A program made the translations under genes and the position numbers. 64,000 nt of DNA, taken from NCBI RefSeq assembly GCF_041053055.1, contig NZ_CP163443.1, forward strand, positions 6,989,001 through 7,053,000, written 5' to 3'. Each line of letters opens with the position of its first letter. Positions within the stretch are counted from its first letter, which is position 1. Positions 52,771-60,118 of this stretch are shown here, piece after piece. The notes below the pieces were generated by a model, which saw only the letters and a program-made list of their open reading frames with translations, was not told the DNA's origin and did no database searches. Source of the stretch: Streptomyces sp. R41 (lineage in GTDB: Bacteria > Actinomycetota > Actinomycetes > Streptomycetales > Streptomycetaceae).

Positions 52771-53848
52771 CACGCTTGCGCAGCGCCGCCCCGATATGTG
52801 CCGCCGCCGTCGACAAGTGGCGGCGGGCCTCACGTAGTTGGTCCTCCGTTACGCCGTGGTCGCGGGCCGCGTCGCGGATGTCGTCGCGGAAGCGGTCCAG
52901 GAGGCGGTCGAGGTCGCGGGCGGGGTTGCCAGTGGAGTCCTCGTGGGCCCAGGAGGGTTCGTAGTCGGCGGGGAAGTCCTCGGGGGTGACCGTGTACTCC
53001 GGTTCCGTGGTCGAACCGGCCTTCGTGTCCGTGCGGCCGAAGCCGAAGTCCTTGCCGAAGTCCTTGCCCAGGTCCTTTCCGAAGTTCTTGCCGAAGTCGC
53101 CGAATTCCTTGGCCAGTTCGGTCAATCCCTCGCGGACCCCGGTCGGCCAGTCGCCCCGCGCGAAATGGTCCTGGACCTGCTCCTGAACCCGCTTGGCCAT
53201 CCGCTGCATCTCCTCCTGGGCCTGGGCGCGGGCTCGCTCCTGGGCCTCCTTGGCCTGGCGGCGGGCGCGCTGGGCCTCGTCGCGGGCGCGGCGGCTCTCG
53301 TCCTTCGCGCGGCGGGCCTGTTCCTTCCACTCCTGCCGGACGCGCCGCATCTCCTCCTTCGCGGCCCGCCACGACTCCTTGTCCTGGTAGTCGCCGATGC
53401 CCCCGAACTCGCCCGGCTCCGCGTCGTGTTCCCTGGCCCCGGTGCCGCCCTTGGGGCCGCGCCGGGCCTCTGTGGCAGCCGCCCGCATCTCGCGGCGCAG
53501 ATCGCCCGCCGCTCCCCGTACGTCGGCCCGGATCTCGGCCGCGAGCTCTGCCACGGACTCGCGGATCTCCAGCTCCAGATCGGCCAGTTCGCCACTGCGG
53601 TCGGCCAGTTCGGCGCGGCCGGCGTCCGTGATCGCGTACACCTTGCGACCGCCCTCGGTGGTGTGCGTGACGAGTCCCTCGGCCTCCAGCTTCGCCAGCC
53701 GGGGGTAGACGGTGCCCGCCGAGGGTGCGTACAAGCCCTGGAAGCGTTCCTCCAGGAGCCGGATCACCTCGTACCCGTGGCGTGGCGCCTCGTCCAGCAG
53801 CTTCAGGAGGTAGAGGCGAAGGCGGCCATGCGCGAAGACGGGAGGCAT
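52766..53848 (-). CDS. PadR-family regulator with long coiled-coil C-terminus
   Basis: The 360-residue protein has a winged helix at about 5-85 ('RHGYEVIRLLEERFQGLYAP', 'TVYPRLAKLEAEGLV'). A very long charged helix, about 90-235, follows ('RRARDEAQRARRQAKEAQER') and then a short 'FGKD' repeat segment (about 245-265, KNFGKDLGKDFGKDFG). Such extended PadR proteins are common next to DUF4097 genes in Streptomyces. It starts 1 bp after the DUF4097 stop and probably represses the pair through the palindromes upstream. Confidence 0.9.
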   Translation of the reverse strand: MPPVFAHGRLRLYLLKLLDEAPRHGYEVIRLLEERFQGLYAPSAGTVYPRLAKLEAEGLVTHTTEGGRKVYAITDAGRAELADRSGELADLELEIRESVAELAAEIRADVRGAAGDLRREMRAAATEARRGPKGGTGAREHDAEPGEFGGIGDYQDKESWRAAKEEMRRVRQEWKEQARRAKDESRRARDEAQRARRQAKEAQERARAQAQEEMQRMAKRVQEQVQDHFARGDWPTGVREGLTELAKEFGDFGKNFGKDLGKDFGKDFGFGRTDTKAGSTTEPEYTVTPEDFPADYEPSWAHEDSTGNPARDLDRLLDRFRDDIRDAARDHGVTEDQLREARRHLSTAAAHIGAALRKRV

Positions 53849-53849
53849 T

Positions 53850-54809
53850 TCAGAGCACCTTCTTGTCGGTCGGGCCGTCGGTCGGGGCGTTTGTCGGGCC
53901 CTCGGTCGAGCCGTCGGTCGAGGTGTTCGTCGAGTCGTCGATCGGACCGTCGGCCGGGGGCGCGTCCCGCGGTGCCGGATCGTCGTCGTACGGCCCGTCC
54001 TCGGCCGGTGGCCTGCGGAGCAGTGCGATGGAGCCGGAGGCGGTCATCGCCTTCAGCCTGCCGTTGCCCGCGCCCAGCCGGCCGGTGATCTTCTTGGCGC
54101 CCCACTGCCCGCTGACCCGGAGGTCCTCGAAGGCGCTGGAGACGGTGCCGCTCGCGGTGTTCGCCTCCACCTCCGCGTCCGCCGGATGCGGGAGCCGGAT
54201 GGCGATCTCGCCCGAGACGTTGGTGAGTTGGACGTCGGTCGGGGTACCCGTCGCGTCGAGGTCCACGATCATCGAGCCGCTCACCGAGTCGGCCCGCACG
54301 GAGGAGCCCGAGCCCTCGACGACGGTCAGGTCGCCGGAGACGGAGTTGAAGCGGAGGTCGCCGGTGACGGCCTGGGCCTCCAGGTTTCCGGACACCGTGT
54401 CGACCCGTACGGGACCCGCGATGCGGACGAGTGTCGTGTCGCCCGTGACGCCCTTGACCTCCACGCGCGCGTCCATCCCGGAGACCACGGCGGCGGCGCC
54501 GACCACGCCGACCTCGACCCGGGTGCCGGTCGGGACGGCCAGTGAGACCACCACGTCGCGACGCCAGCCCTTGCGGTCGAGCCACTTGAGGAAGCCCTTC
54601 CAGGGCAGGTCCTCGTACGCCACCGTGAGGGTGCCGTCCTTCTGGGTCACCTGGAGCGGTGGGCCCTCCAGCTCGGACACCTCGAGCCGGGCGGAACCCT
54701 CGTCGGTGCCCACGACGTTGACAGTTCCATTGACGACGCGCACGTGCAGCGCCGTCACGGGGTCGTCGAAGGTGAGCTTCCTCGGCTCTGCGACGGACCA
54801 CTCGGACAT
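53850..54809 (-). CDS. DUF4097 beta-helix protein
   Basis: The 319-residue protein is built of short repeating beta strands with 'VSG' turns ('VDTVSGNLEAQAVTGDLRFN', 'SVSGDLTVVEGSGSSVRADS'), typical of the DUF4097 right-handed beta-helix. No signal peptide or membrane segment is seen, so it is likely cytoplasmic. The C-terminal about 50 residues are Asp/Pro/Thr-rich with a repeating 'TDGSTEGPTNAPTDGPTD'. ATG 54809 was chosen over a longer frame crossing the palindromes. It is coupled to the PadR gene; function is unknown. Confidence 0.85.
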   Translation of the reverse strand: MSEWSVAEPRKLTFDDPVTALHVRVVNGTVNVVGTDEGSARLEVSELEGPPLQVTQKDGTLTVAYEDLPWKGFLKWLDRKGWRRDVVVSLAVPTGTRVEVGVVGAAAVVSGMDARVEVKGVTGDTTLVRIAGPVRVDTVSGNLEAQAVTGDLRFNSVSGDLTVVEGSGSSVRADSVSGSMIVDLDATGTPTDVQLTNVSGEIAIRLPHPADAEVEANTASGTVSSAFEDLRVSGQWGAKKITGRLGAGNGRLKAMTASGSIALLRRPPAEDGPYDDDPAPRDAPPADGPIDDSTNTSTDGSTEGPTNAPTDGPTDKKVL

Positions 54810-54840
54810 GGTGCAGACCTCCTCGACCGGACCGGACCCC

Positions 54841-54896
54841 CGTCGAGTCCGGACTCGACGCGCCATATCGCGTCTTCCGTCATTCACGATATATCG
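54841..54896. promoter_or_regulatory. palindrome cluster upstream of the DUF4097-PadR operon
   Basis: A perfect 20-bp palindrome lies at 54841-54860 (CGTCGAGTCC mirrored). ATATCGCG follows at 54865-54872 and the 10-bp palindrome CGATATATCG at 54887-54896, itself extended to ATATATCGCG. The AT-rich pair is a plausible PadR operator and promoter. The 20-mer would form a hairpin in the leader. Confidence 0.6.
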
Positions 54897-54973
54897 CGGA
54901 TGCGGAAAGTCAAGACACCCGTTTTGAGGATCAAGGACAAGATGACGGGAGCAAATCGTCCTAAAGTGGGGCC

Positions 54974-55801
54974 ATGTCGACTGCGCCCGGCGAGTCCTCG
55001 GTCACGGCCCCCGGCGCCCTGCTCCTGTGCCGGGCGCACCCCGAGTCCGTCGGTCCCGCCGCCCAGCTGCTGCGCGAGCGGATGCTGCTCACCGGAGCCG
55101 GTCCCGAGTGGAGCGTGCTGGTCCCCGAGGGCAAGCCCTGGCGGCACGGCGCGGAACCCGTCGACCGTGTGCTCACCGGCTGGGCCTCGGCCCTCGCCGT
55201 CGGCGCCCCCTGGCCGGTACTCGCCCTGTGGTGGGACGCCGACCACAGTGGCTGCACTCTCGCCTCGGGCTTCCGTCGCACCGTCGGCTACGAATGGCTG
55301 ACGAACGGCACCCCGGTCGGCGAGGACGAGGCGATGCGCACCTTCGCCGCGCGGCTCGGTCTCGATCCGGTGCTGGACATGCAGTCCCTGGAGCAGCTGA
55401 CGAAGCCCGACCCCGCTGCGGACGCACGCGCGCGTGTGCGCGGGCTGCTCGCCGTCCTCACGCGCGCGGGGGTGATGCTTCCGGCCGGGCTCGGCCCCGG
55501 CGAACCCACCGACCGGCTCCGTGAGGTGGCCCGGATCCAGCCCGGCGCCGAGCAGATCGAGTGGTCGGGGTGGCGGGCCGCCGTCCGCGCGGAACTCGAC
55601 GTCATGGAAGGCGGCGGCCTGGCGTCCTGGTTCCGCGGCGAGAAGGCCCGTGCCCTCGCCACGGCCGAACTGGCCGCCGGGCTCCCGCTCACCGCCTGGG
55701 GTGTACGGCGCCGCAGTGCCGGCTGGATCGCCGCCGGCGCGCTCCTGGTGATCCACGGGGCTCTCGGCCTGGCATTCGGCCAGCTGCGCGCCTTCGACTG
55801 A
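54974..55801 (+). CDS. conserved hypothetical protein with C-terminal membrane helix
   Basis: The 275-residue protein has a Trp-rich N-terminal half ('VLALWWDADHSGCTLASGFR', about 76-95) and a helical middle. One predicted transmembrane segment lies near the C-terminus ('AGWIAAGALLVIHGALGLAF', about 249-268). I do not recognise the family. It is divergent from the DUF4097 operon and shares its regulatory region. Confidence 0.75.
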   Translation: MSTAPGESSVTAPGALLLCRAHPESVGPAAQLLRERMLLTGAGPEWSVLVPEGKPWRHGAEPVDRVLTGWASALAVGAPWPVLALWWDADHSGCTLASGFRRTVGYEWLTNGTPVGEDEAMRTFAARLGLDPVLDMQSLEQLTKPDPAADARARVRGLLAVLTRAGVMLPAGLGPGEPTDRLREVARIQPGAEQIEWSGWRAAVRAELDVMEGGGLASWFRGEKARALATAELAAGLPLTAWGVRRRSAGWIAAGALLVIHGALGLAFGQLRAFD

Positions 55802-55813
55802 CAGCCCGTGCGT

Positions 55814-55950
55814 ACGAAGCCCCGAGGGGTGAGCCCGCGGGCACGAGGCCCCGAGGGGTGACGCCCGCGAGTACGAAGCCCCGAAAGGTGACGCCTGCGA
55901 GTACGAGACCCCGAGGGGTGACGCCCGCGAGTACGAACCGCCGAGGGTGC
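55814..55950. repeat. tandem 30-bp repeat array (about 4.5 copies)
   Basis: Units with the core ACGA(A/G)GCCCCGAGGGGTGACG, then CCCGCGAGT, start at 55814, 55843, 55873, 55903 and 55933. Each contains the palindromic CCCCGAGGGG or a variant. The array fills the gap between two convergent genes and may act as a terminator. Confidence 0.85.
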
Positions 55951-55951
55951 C

Positions 55952-56134
55952 CTACTCCTCGTCGTCCTCGTCGTCCAGCCGTGCCAGCCACGTCGCCAGC
56001 CGCTCCACCGGCACCTCGAAGTCCGGATTGAGGTCGACGAACGTCCGCAGCTGCTCGGCGAGCCACTCGAAGGTGACCTCTTCCTCGCCCCGCCGCTTCT
56101 CAAGTTCCTCGATGCCACGGTCGGTGAAGTACAT
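55952..56134 (-). CDS. small acidic DUF6104-type protein
   Basis: The 60-residue protein begins 'MYFTDRGIEELEKRRGEEEV' and ends with an acidic run (LDDEDDEE). It is of a conserved, uncharacterised streptomycete family. ATG 56134 was chosen; the long upstream frame is not protein-like. It converges on the 30-bp array. Confidence 0.8.
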   Translation of the reverse strand: MYFTDRGIEELEKRRGEEEVTFEWLAEQLRTFVDLNPDFEVPVERLATWLARLDDEDDEE

Positions 56135-56286
56135 GGATGGTGCTCCGTCGGTGAAAGTGAAGTGGAACGCTGGGAAAAGGATAGGTGGGGCGGGCGCCGC
56201 GCGGAGGTCCTCTGTCGTGGGCGCCCCCCTGCGGCTAGCCTGCAAGGTCGGCGGTACCACGGGGGCGTGGGGGAACGGGGGATGCC

Positions 56287-56784
56287 ATGGGTGACGCAGT
56301 GACCCGGATCGCACGGATCGAGATGCCGGACGGGACGCCGGTGTGGGCCCGGATCTCGGGCGCCGAGGAGCTGGAGGAACCGTCCGGCGCGCTGTCGTAC
56401 ACGGACACGGGGTTCGGCGACCGGGTGGAGGCGCAGGTCGAGAGCCTGCAGTCGGTCATCACCAGTGTCGCGCGTTCGCTGGCCGCGCCCCTGCGGGCGG
56501 TGCGGCCCGACGAGGTCAGCGTCGAGTTCGGGATCGAGCTGACGGCCAAGGCAGGCAAGGTGGTCGGCCTCCTCGCGGACGGCGAGGCGAAGGCCGGCAT
56601 CACGGTGACGCTCACCTGGAACGGCGGCCCACCGGACCTCGACTCCACCGAGGGCACCACCCGGCAGGCGGCGACCGACGGAAACACGCAGGCGAACCCG
56701 GTGGCCGAACCGCACGCGGGCGCGTCCCCCGGCGCCCCGGCGCACGGCGGCTCAGGTGACGCCTCCGTCGGAGGCGGCGCATGA
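56287..56784 (+). CDS. trypsin-co-occurring domain (Trypco1 / CU044_2847-like) protein
   Basis: The 165-residue protein carries a compact alpha/beta domain at about 1-118. 'TRIARIEMPDGTPVWARISG' opens the domain and 'DEVSVEFGIELTAKAGKVVG' forms its core; a Gly/Pro-rich disordered tail follows. This is the CU044_2847/Trypco1 family, defined by linkage to trypsin-like proteases in predicted conflict systems. Its stop overlaps the protease ATG (ATGA), supporting stoichiometric production. It heads the VMAP-type operon. It could be a chaperone, inhibitor or signalling adaptor of the protease. Confidence 0.87.
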   Translation: MGDAVTRIARIEMPDGTPVWARISGAEELEEPSGALSYTDTGFGDRVEAQVESLQSVITSVARSLAAPLRAVRPDEVSVEFGIELTAKAGKVVGLLADGEAKAGITVTLTWNGGPPDLDSTEGTTRQAATDGNTQANPVAEPHAGASPGAPAHGGSGDASVGGGA

Positions 56785-58895
56785 CGGACGGGCACGCCCC
56801 GGGCGCACCGGGCGGCCCCGGGAACGCTCACCGTGCGCTGCGTGACCTCGTCATGGCGGCGACGGTGCGCATCCATCGCGCGGGGGCCGGGTATGCCCTG
56901 GACGAGCCCGGCACGTTCCTCGGGAGTGGCTTCTTCGTCGCTCCGCACTGGGTTCTGACCTGCGCGCATGTGGCTCGGAGCGGGGAGGGGGGCGAGGTGA
57001 CCGTGGTCTACGAGACGGGGCCGGGCCGCGGTACGTCCGCCGTCGCGGGCGAGGTCGCGACGGCCCTCCCGCAGCATGTCGAGGGTGTCGTGCGCGGCAG
57101 TTGGCCGGCCCCCGACCTCGCGCTCGTCCGGCTGCGCGAGCGCGTCGACCACGACTGCGCCTATGTCACCGAGCGCCCGGCGGCGTACTACGAAGAGGCG
57201 AAGGTCTTCTACTCGGGATGGTCCGTGGTCGGCGGTGAGCTGCGCCGGCTGAACGGGACCTGCACGGTGCAGGGCACCCTCGGCGGCTGGTCCGAGGACG
57301 AGCAGATCCGGCTGGGCAGCGACGTGCTGCCGCCCGGCGTCTCGGGAGGGCCGGTCGTCGATCCCGTACGCGGTGAGGTCGTCGGCGTCCTGAAGTCGCA
57401 GGCGGACCGGGGGCTCGGCGGCACCTGCACGGGGGTGGAGCAGTTACGGTCCCTGCCGGTGCCGACGGGTGAGGTGCGGGGCGAGCAAGAGGATCTGTAC
57501 CAGGCCGTCTTCCACGCCCACGACCGCTATCACCGCGACCGGCAGCGCCATCCCGACTACGACGGCAACACCTGGGCCGATGTGCAGGGCCAGCTCGGCG
57601 CGCGGCCGGGCCGCGCCTTCAGCCCGTTCGAGCGGACCCGGTTGCTCGGCAGGCTCGCCGATCTGCCGCCTCCGGCCAGTACCGGTGAGCTGTTCGGCAT
57701 CCTTGAATCCCTGCTGGGCAGCCACGCGGCGATCCCGCACCCGGCGCCGCGCGCCTGGCGCGACGGCCTCGGGGCGCTGTACGAGAGCTCGCGCCAGGAC
57801 GGCGCGTTGGAACTCGTCATCGACTATGTGGTGCAGGTCATGACCGCCGAGCGCCCCTTCGTCACCGCCGACACCCGCAGCGCGGAGCTGGCCTTGTGGA
57901 AGTGGGCGTGGCGGGCCGCGGAGGGCCTTGGCGTCAGGTACCGCCGCCAGCTCGCGCAGCAGCCGATCGAGAGCTTCCGGTCCTTGCTGAACCGGGCGGA
58001 GCATGTGGCGGAGGCACAGAAGGCGCGCTCCCTGGCGCATGTCGCCGACCGTGCGCCCCACCTCTACGCCCTGCTGGAACTGGAGCAGCGGGGCTGGGAA
58101 CCGGACCGCTGCGACTGGCGGGTCTCCGTGGGCCGTCCGGACGGGGAGGTGGTGCGGCTGGGTGAGGCCGAGCGCGTTCCGCTGGTCGATCTCCCCGGCG
58201 GCCTCGCCGCGCCCCTGGCGGAGGCCTTCCGGCACTGCGACCAGCCCTGGCGGCCCGCGGTCCTCCAGGTGGCGCTGCCTCATCAGCTGCTCGGACTGGA
58301 CGTCGACGCCTGGCAGTTCGCGCCGGATGCGCCACCGCTCGGCGCCCACCGGCCGGTCGTCGTGCGCTGCGCCGACCGGGAGCAACTGCCTGAGGAGGGC
58401 GACTTCGTCGGCGGGCAGCTGTCCGCCGACGAGGAGCAGCACGAGCGCGAGGCCCGCTGGAGGTGGATCCACGCGTACGGCGCGAAGGCCGAAGTCCTGG
58501 ACTGCGAGGACGGGTTACGGGTACCCGTACCGCCCGCGGAGTCGCTGCGCGGGCTGCCCCACACCACGGTCCCGGTGCTGTGCCGTTACGGCGACCACCG
58601 CTTCGAGGACGACCCGGTGGCGCTGTTGCGGATCGTGCACGGCGGCTACGGCGTCGCGCTGTGGCGGCGCCGGCGGGACGGACCGGATGCCTTCTGCGGC
58701 GACTTCCACCGGCGGGTGGGCGACACCATCGCGGAAGCGGGCAGCGCAGAGCGGCTTCCCGAAGTCGTCCACGCGCTGCGGGTGGGGCTGCGCGCGGGCT
58801 TGCGGGAGACCTACTGGGCCGACGGCATCGCCCTGTTCTACGACGATCCGAGCCAGCCGCTACCCGGTGCCGGTGACCTGTTGGAGGCGCCATGA
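56781..58895 (+). CDS. trypsin-like serine protease fused to VMAP-type domains
   Basis: The 704-residue protein starts with a trypsin-fold peptidase at about 20-225. The triad is His63 in 'VLTCAHVARSG', Asp112 in 'APDLALVRL' and Ser188 in 'GVSGGPVVD'. No signal peptide is present, so it should be cytoplasmic. A helical middle domain (about 260-420, VMAP-M-like) and a C-terminal domain (about 430-690, VMAP-C-like, 'PTTVPVLCRYGDHRFEDDPV'-like region near 593) follow. In VMAP systems the N-terminal effector (here the protease) is thought to be unleashed by the MoxR/vWA pair encoded downstream. Confidence 0.86.
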   Translation: MTDGHAPGAPGGPGNAHRALRDLVMAATVRIHRAGAGYALDEPGTFLGSGFFVAPHWVLTCAHVARSGEGGEVTVVYETGPGRGTSAVAGEVATALPQHVEGVVRGSWPAPDLALVRLRERVDHDCAYVTERPAAYYEEAKVFYSGWSVVGGELRRLNGTCTVQGTLGGWSEDEQIRLGSDVLPPGVSGGPVVDPVRGEVVGVLKSQADRGLGGTCTGVEQLRSLPVPTGEVRGEQEDLYQAVFHAHDRYHRDRQRHPDYDGNTWADVQGQLGARPGRAFSPFERTRLLGRLADLPPPASTGELFGILESLLGSHAAIPHPAPRAWRDGLGALYESSRQDGALELVIDYVVQVMTAERPFVTADTRSAELALWKWAWRAAEGLGVRYRRQLAQQPIESFRSLLNRAEHVAEAQKARSLAHVADRAPHLYALLELEQRGWEPDRCDWRVSVGRPDGEVVRLGEAERVPLVDLPGGLAAPLAEAFRHCDQPWRPAVLQVALPHQLLGLDVDAWQFAPDAPPLGAHRPVVVRCADREQLPEEGDFVGGQLSADEEQHEREARWRWIHAYGAKAEVLDCEDGLRVPVPPAESLRGLPHTTVPVLCRYGDHRFEDDPVALLRIVHGGYGVALWRRRRDGPDAFCGDFHRRVGDTIAEAGSAERLPEVVHALRVGLRAGLRETYWADGIALFYDDPSQPLPGAGDLLEAP

Positions 58896-59086
58896 CCGCG
58901 GGACCCGGCGCTCTGCCGTACCGGGCGCCAACGAAAGCTAACTGGGCTTTTGCGGCCCTGAATTGGGCCGTTACGAGCCCGTACCGGGCTCTTTCGAGGC
59001 CCCCCGAGGGTCGATACGGTGATGCACGCTCCCGCATGTTCGACGGCTGCCGTGGTGGACGAGTGACGACGAGGACTGGGCAATGA
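58892..59086 (+). CDS. doubtful 64-codon frame linking protease and MoxR genes
   Basis: The frame starts in an ATGA overlap with the protease stop and ends in an ATGA overlap with the moxR start, as if coupled on both sides. However about a third of its codons end in A or T, far above neighbouring genes. The region contains two small hairpins (GGCCC-TGAATT-GGGCC and GAGCCC-GTACC-GGGCTC, about 58956-58991). It may instead be an internal promoter or regulatory leader. Confidence 0.3.
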   Translation: MTAGPGALPYRAPTKANWAFAALNWAVTSPYRALSRPPEGRYGDARSRMFDGCRGGRVTTRTGQ

Positions 59087-60111
59087 CCGAATCCAGCGAG
59101 TGGCTCATCTACCGAGGCGCCGGTGAACCCCACGACGGCATAGACCGCCTCCCGGCCCCACCCCCCTGGCGCGACTTCGCGAGCCGGGACGCGGCCGGGA
59201 GGAACGGCGACGGCTCCGAGGACCGCAGGCTGGGCGCGCACCGGCATCTGGCCGAGCTGCACCGGCCGGGCGCCGAGGAACTCGAAATGATCAACGCGGC
59301 GCTCTATCTGCGCCGGCCCCTGCTGGTCACCGGCAGCCCGGGCGCGGGCAAGAGCACGCTCGCGCACTCGGTGGCGTACGAACTGGGCCTGGGCAATGTG
59401 CTGCGCTGGCCGATTGTCAGCCGGTCCACGCTGCAGGACGGGTTGTACCACTACGACGCGATCGCCCGGCTCCAGGATGTACAGCTCGCGGCGCCCCAGG
59501 GTGCCGATCCGGCCACTCCCGGGGCCCCGGGCTCGGTCGAGGGCATCGGCAGCTACATCCGGCTCGGCCCCCTCGGCACCGCGCTGCTGCCGTCCGACAC
59601 CCCGCGCGTGCTGCTCATCGACGAGCTGGACAAGAGCGACATCGACCTGCCCAACGACCTGCTCAATGTGCTCGAAGAGGGCGAGTTCGCCATTCCCGAG
59701 CTGGAGCGGGTCGCCGACCGGCTGCCCGGCGGCGAGGCCGAGGTGCTCACCGCCGACGGCACCAAGGCGCGGGTGCGCGACGGCCGGGTGCGCTGCCACG
59801 CCTTCCCCTTCGTGGTGCTCACCAGCAACGGTGAGCGTGATTTCCCGGCTCCGCTCATGCGCCGCTGCATCCACCTCGAACTGGGGCGCCCGGACCACAA
59901 GCGGCTCGCCACCTTCGTACGCGCCCACCTCGGCGACGAGGCCGCGCGGGCCGGAGACGATCTCATCACCCACTTCCTGGAGCGCTCGCGCAGCGAACTC
60001 GTCGCGGCCGACCAGCTGTTGAACGCCATCTACCTCACCGACGCGGCCGCCCCGCCCAGTCGCGACCGTCTCGCGGACCTGCTCATCCAGCGACTCGACC
60101 GCCCGAGGTGA
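59083..60111 (+). CDS. MoxR-family AAA+ ATPase of the VMAP system
   Basis: The 342-residue AAA+ protein has Walker A 'GSPGAGKST' at 84-92, Walker B 'VLLIDELD' at 176-183, a sensor-1 'VLTSNGERDFP' and arginine fingers in 'APLMRRC'. MoxR ATPases work as chaperone or remodelling engines with vWA partners. Here the vWA gene follows after 7 bp. The N-terminal about 65 residues are an extra helical segment. It probably gates activation of the protease-VMAP protein in an ATP-dependent manner. Confidence 0.92.
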   Translation: MTESSEWLIYRGAGEPHDGIDRLPAPPPWRDFASRDAAGRNGDGSEDRRLGAHRHLAELHRPGAEELEMINAALYLRRPLLVTGSPGAGKSTLAHSVAYELGLGNVLRWPIVSRSTLQDGLYHYDAIARLQDVQLAAPQGADPATPGAPGSVEGIGSYIRLGPLGTALLPSDTPRVLLIDELDKSDIDLPNDLLNVLEEGEFAIPELERVADRLPGGEAEVLTADGTKARVRDGRVRCHAFPFVVLTSNGERDFPAPLMRRCIHLELGRPDHKRLATFVRAHLGDEAARAGDDLITHFLERSRSELVAADQLLNAIYLTDAAAPPSRDRLADLLIQRLDRPR

Positions 60112-60118
60112 CGCCCTG

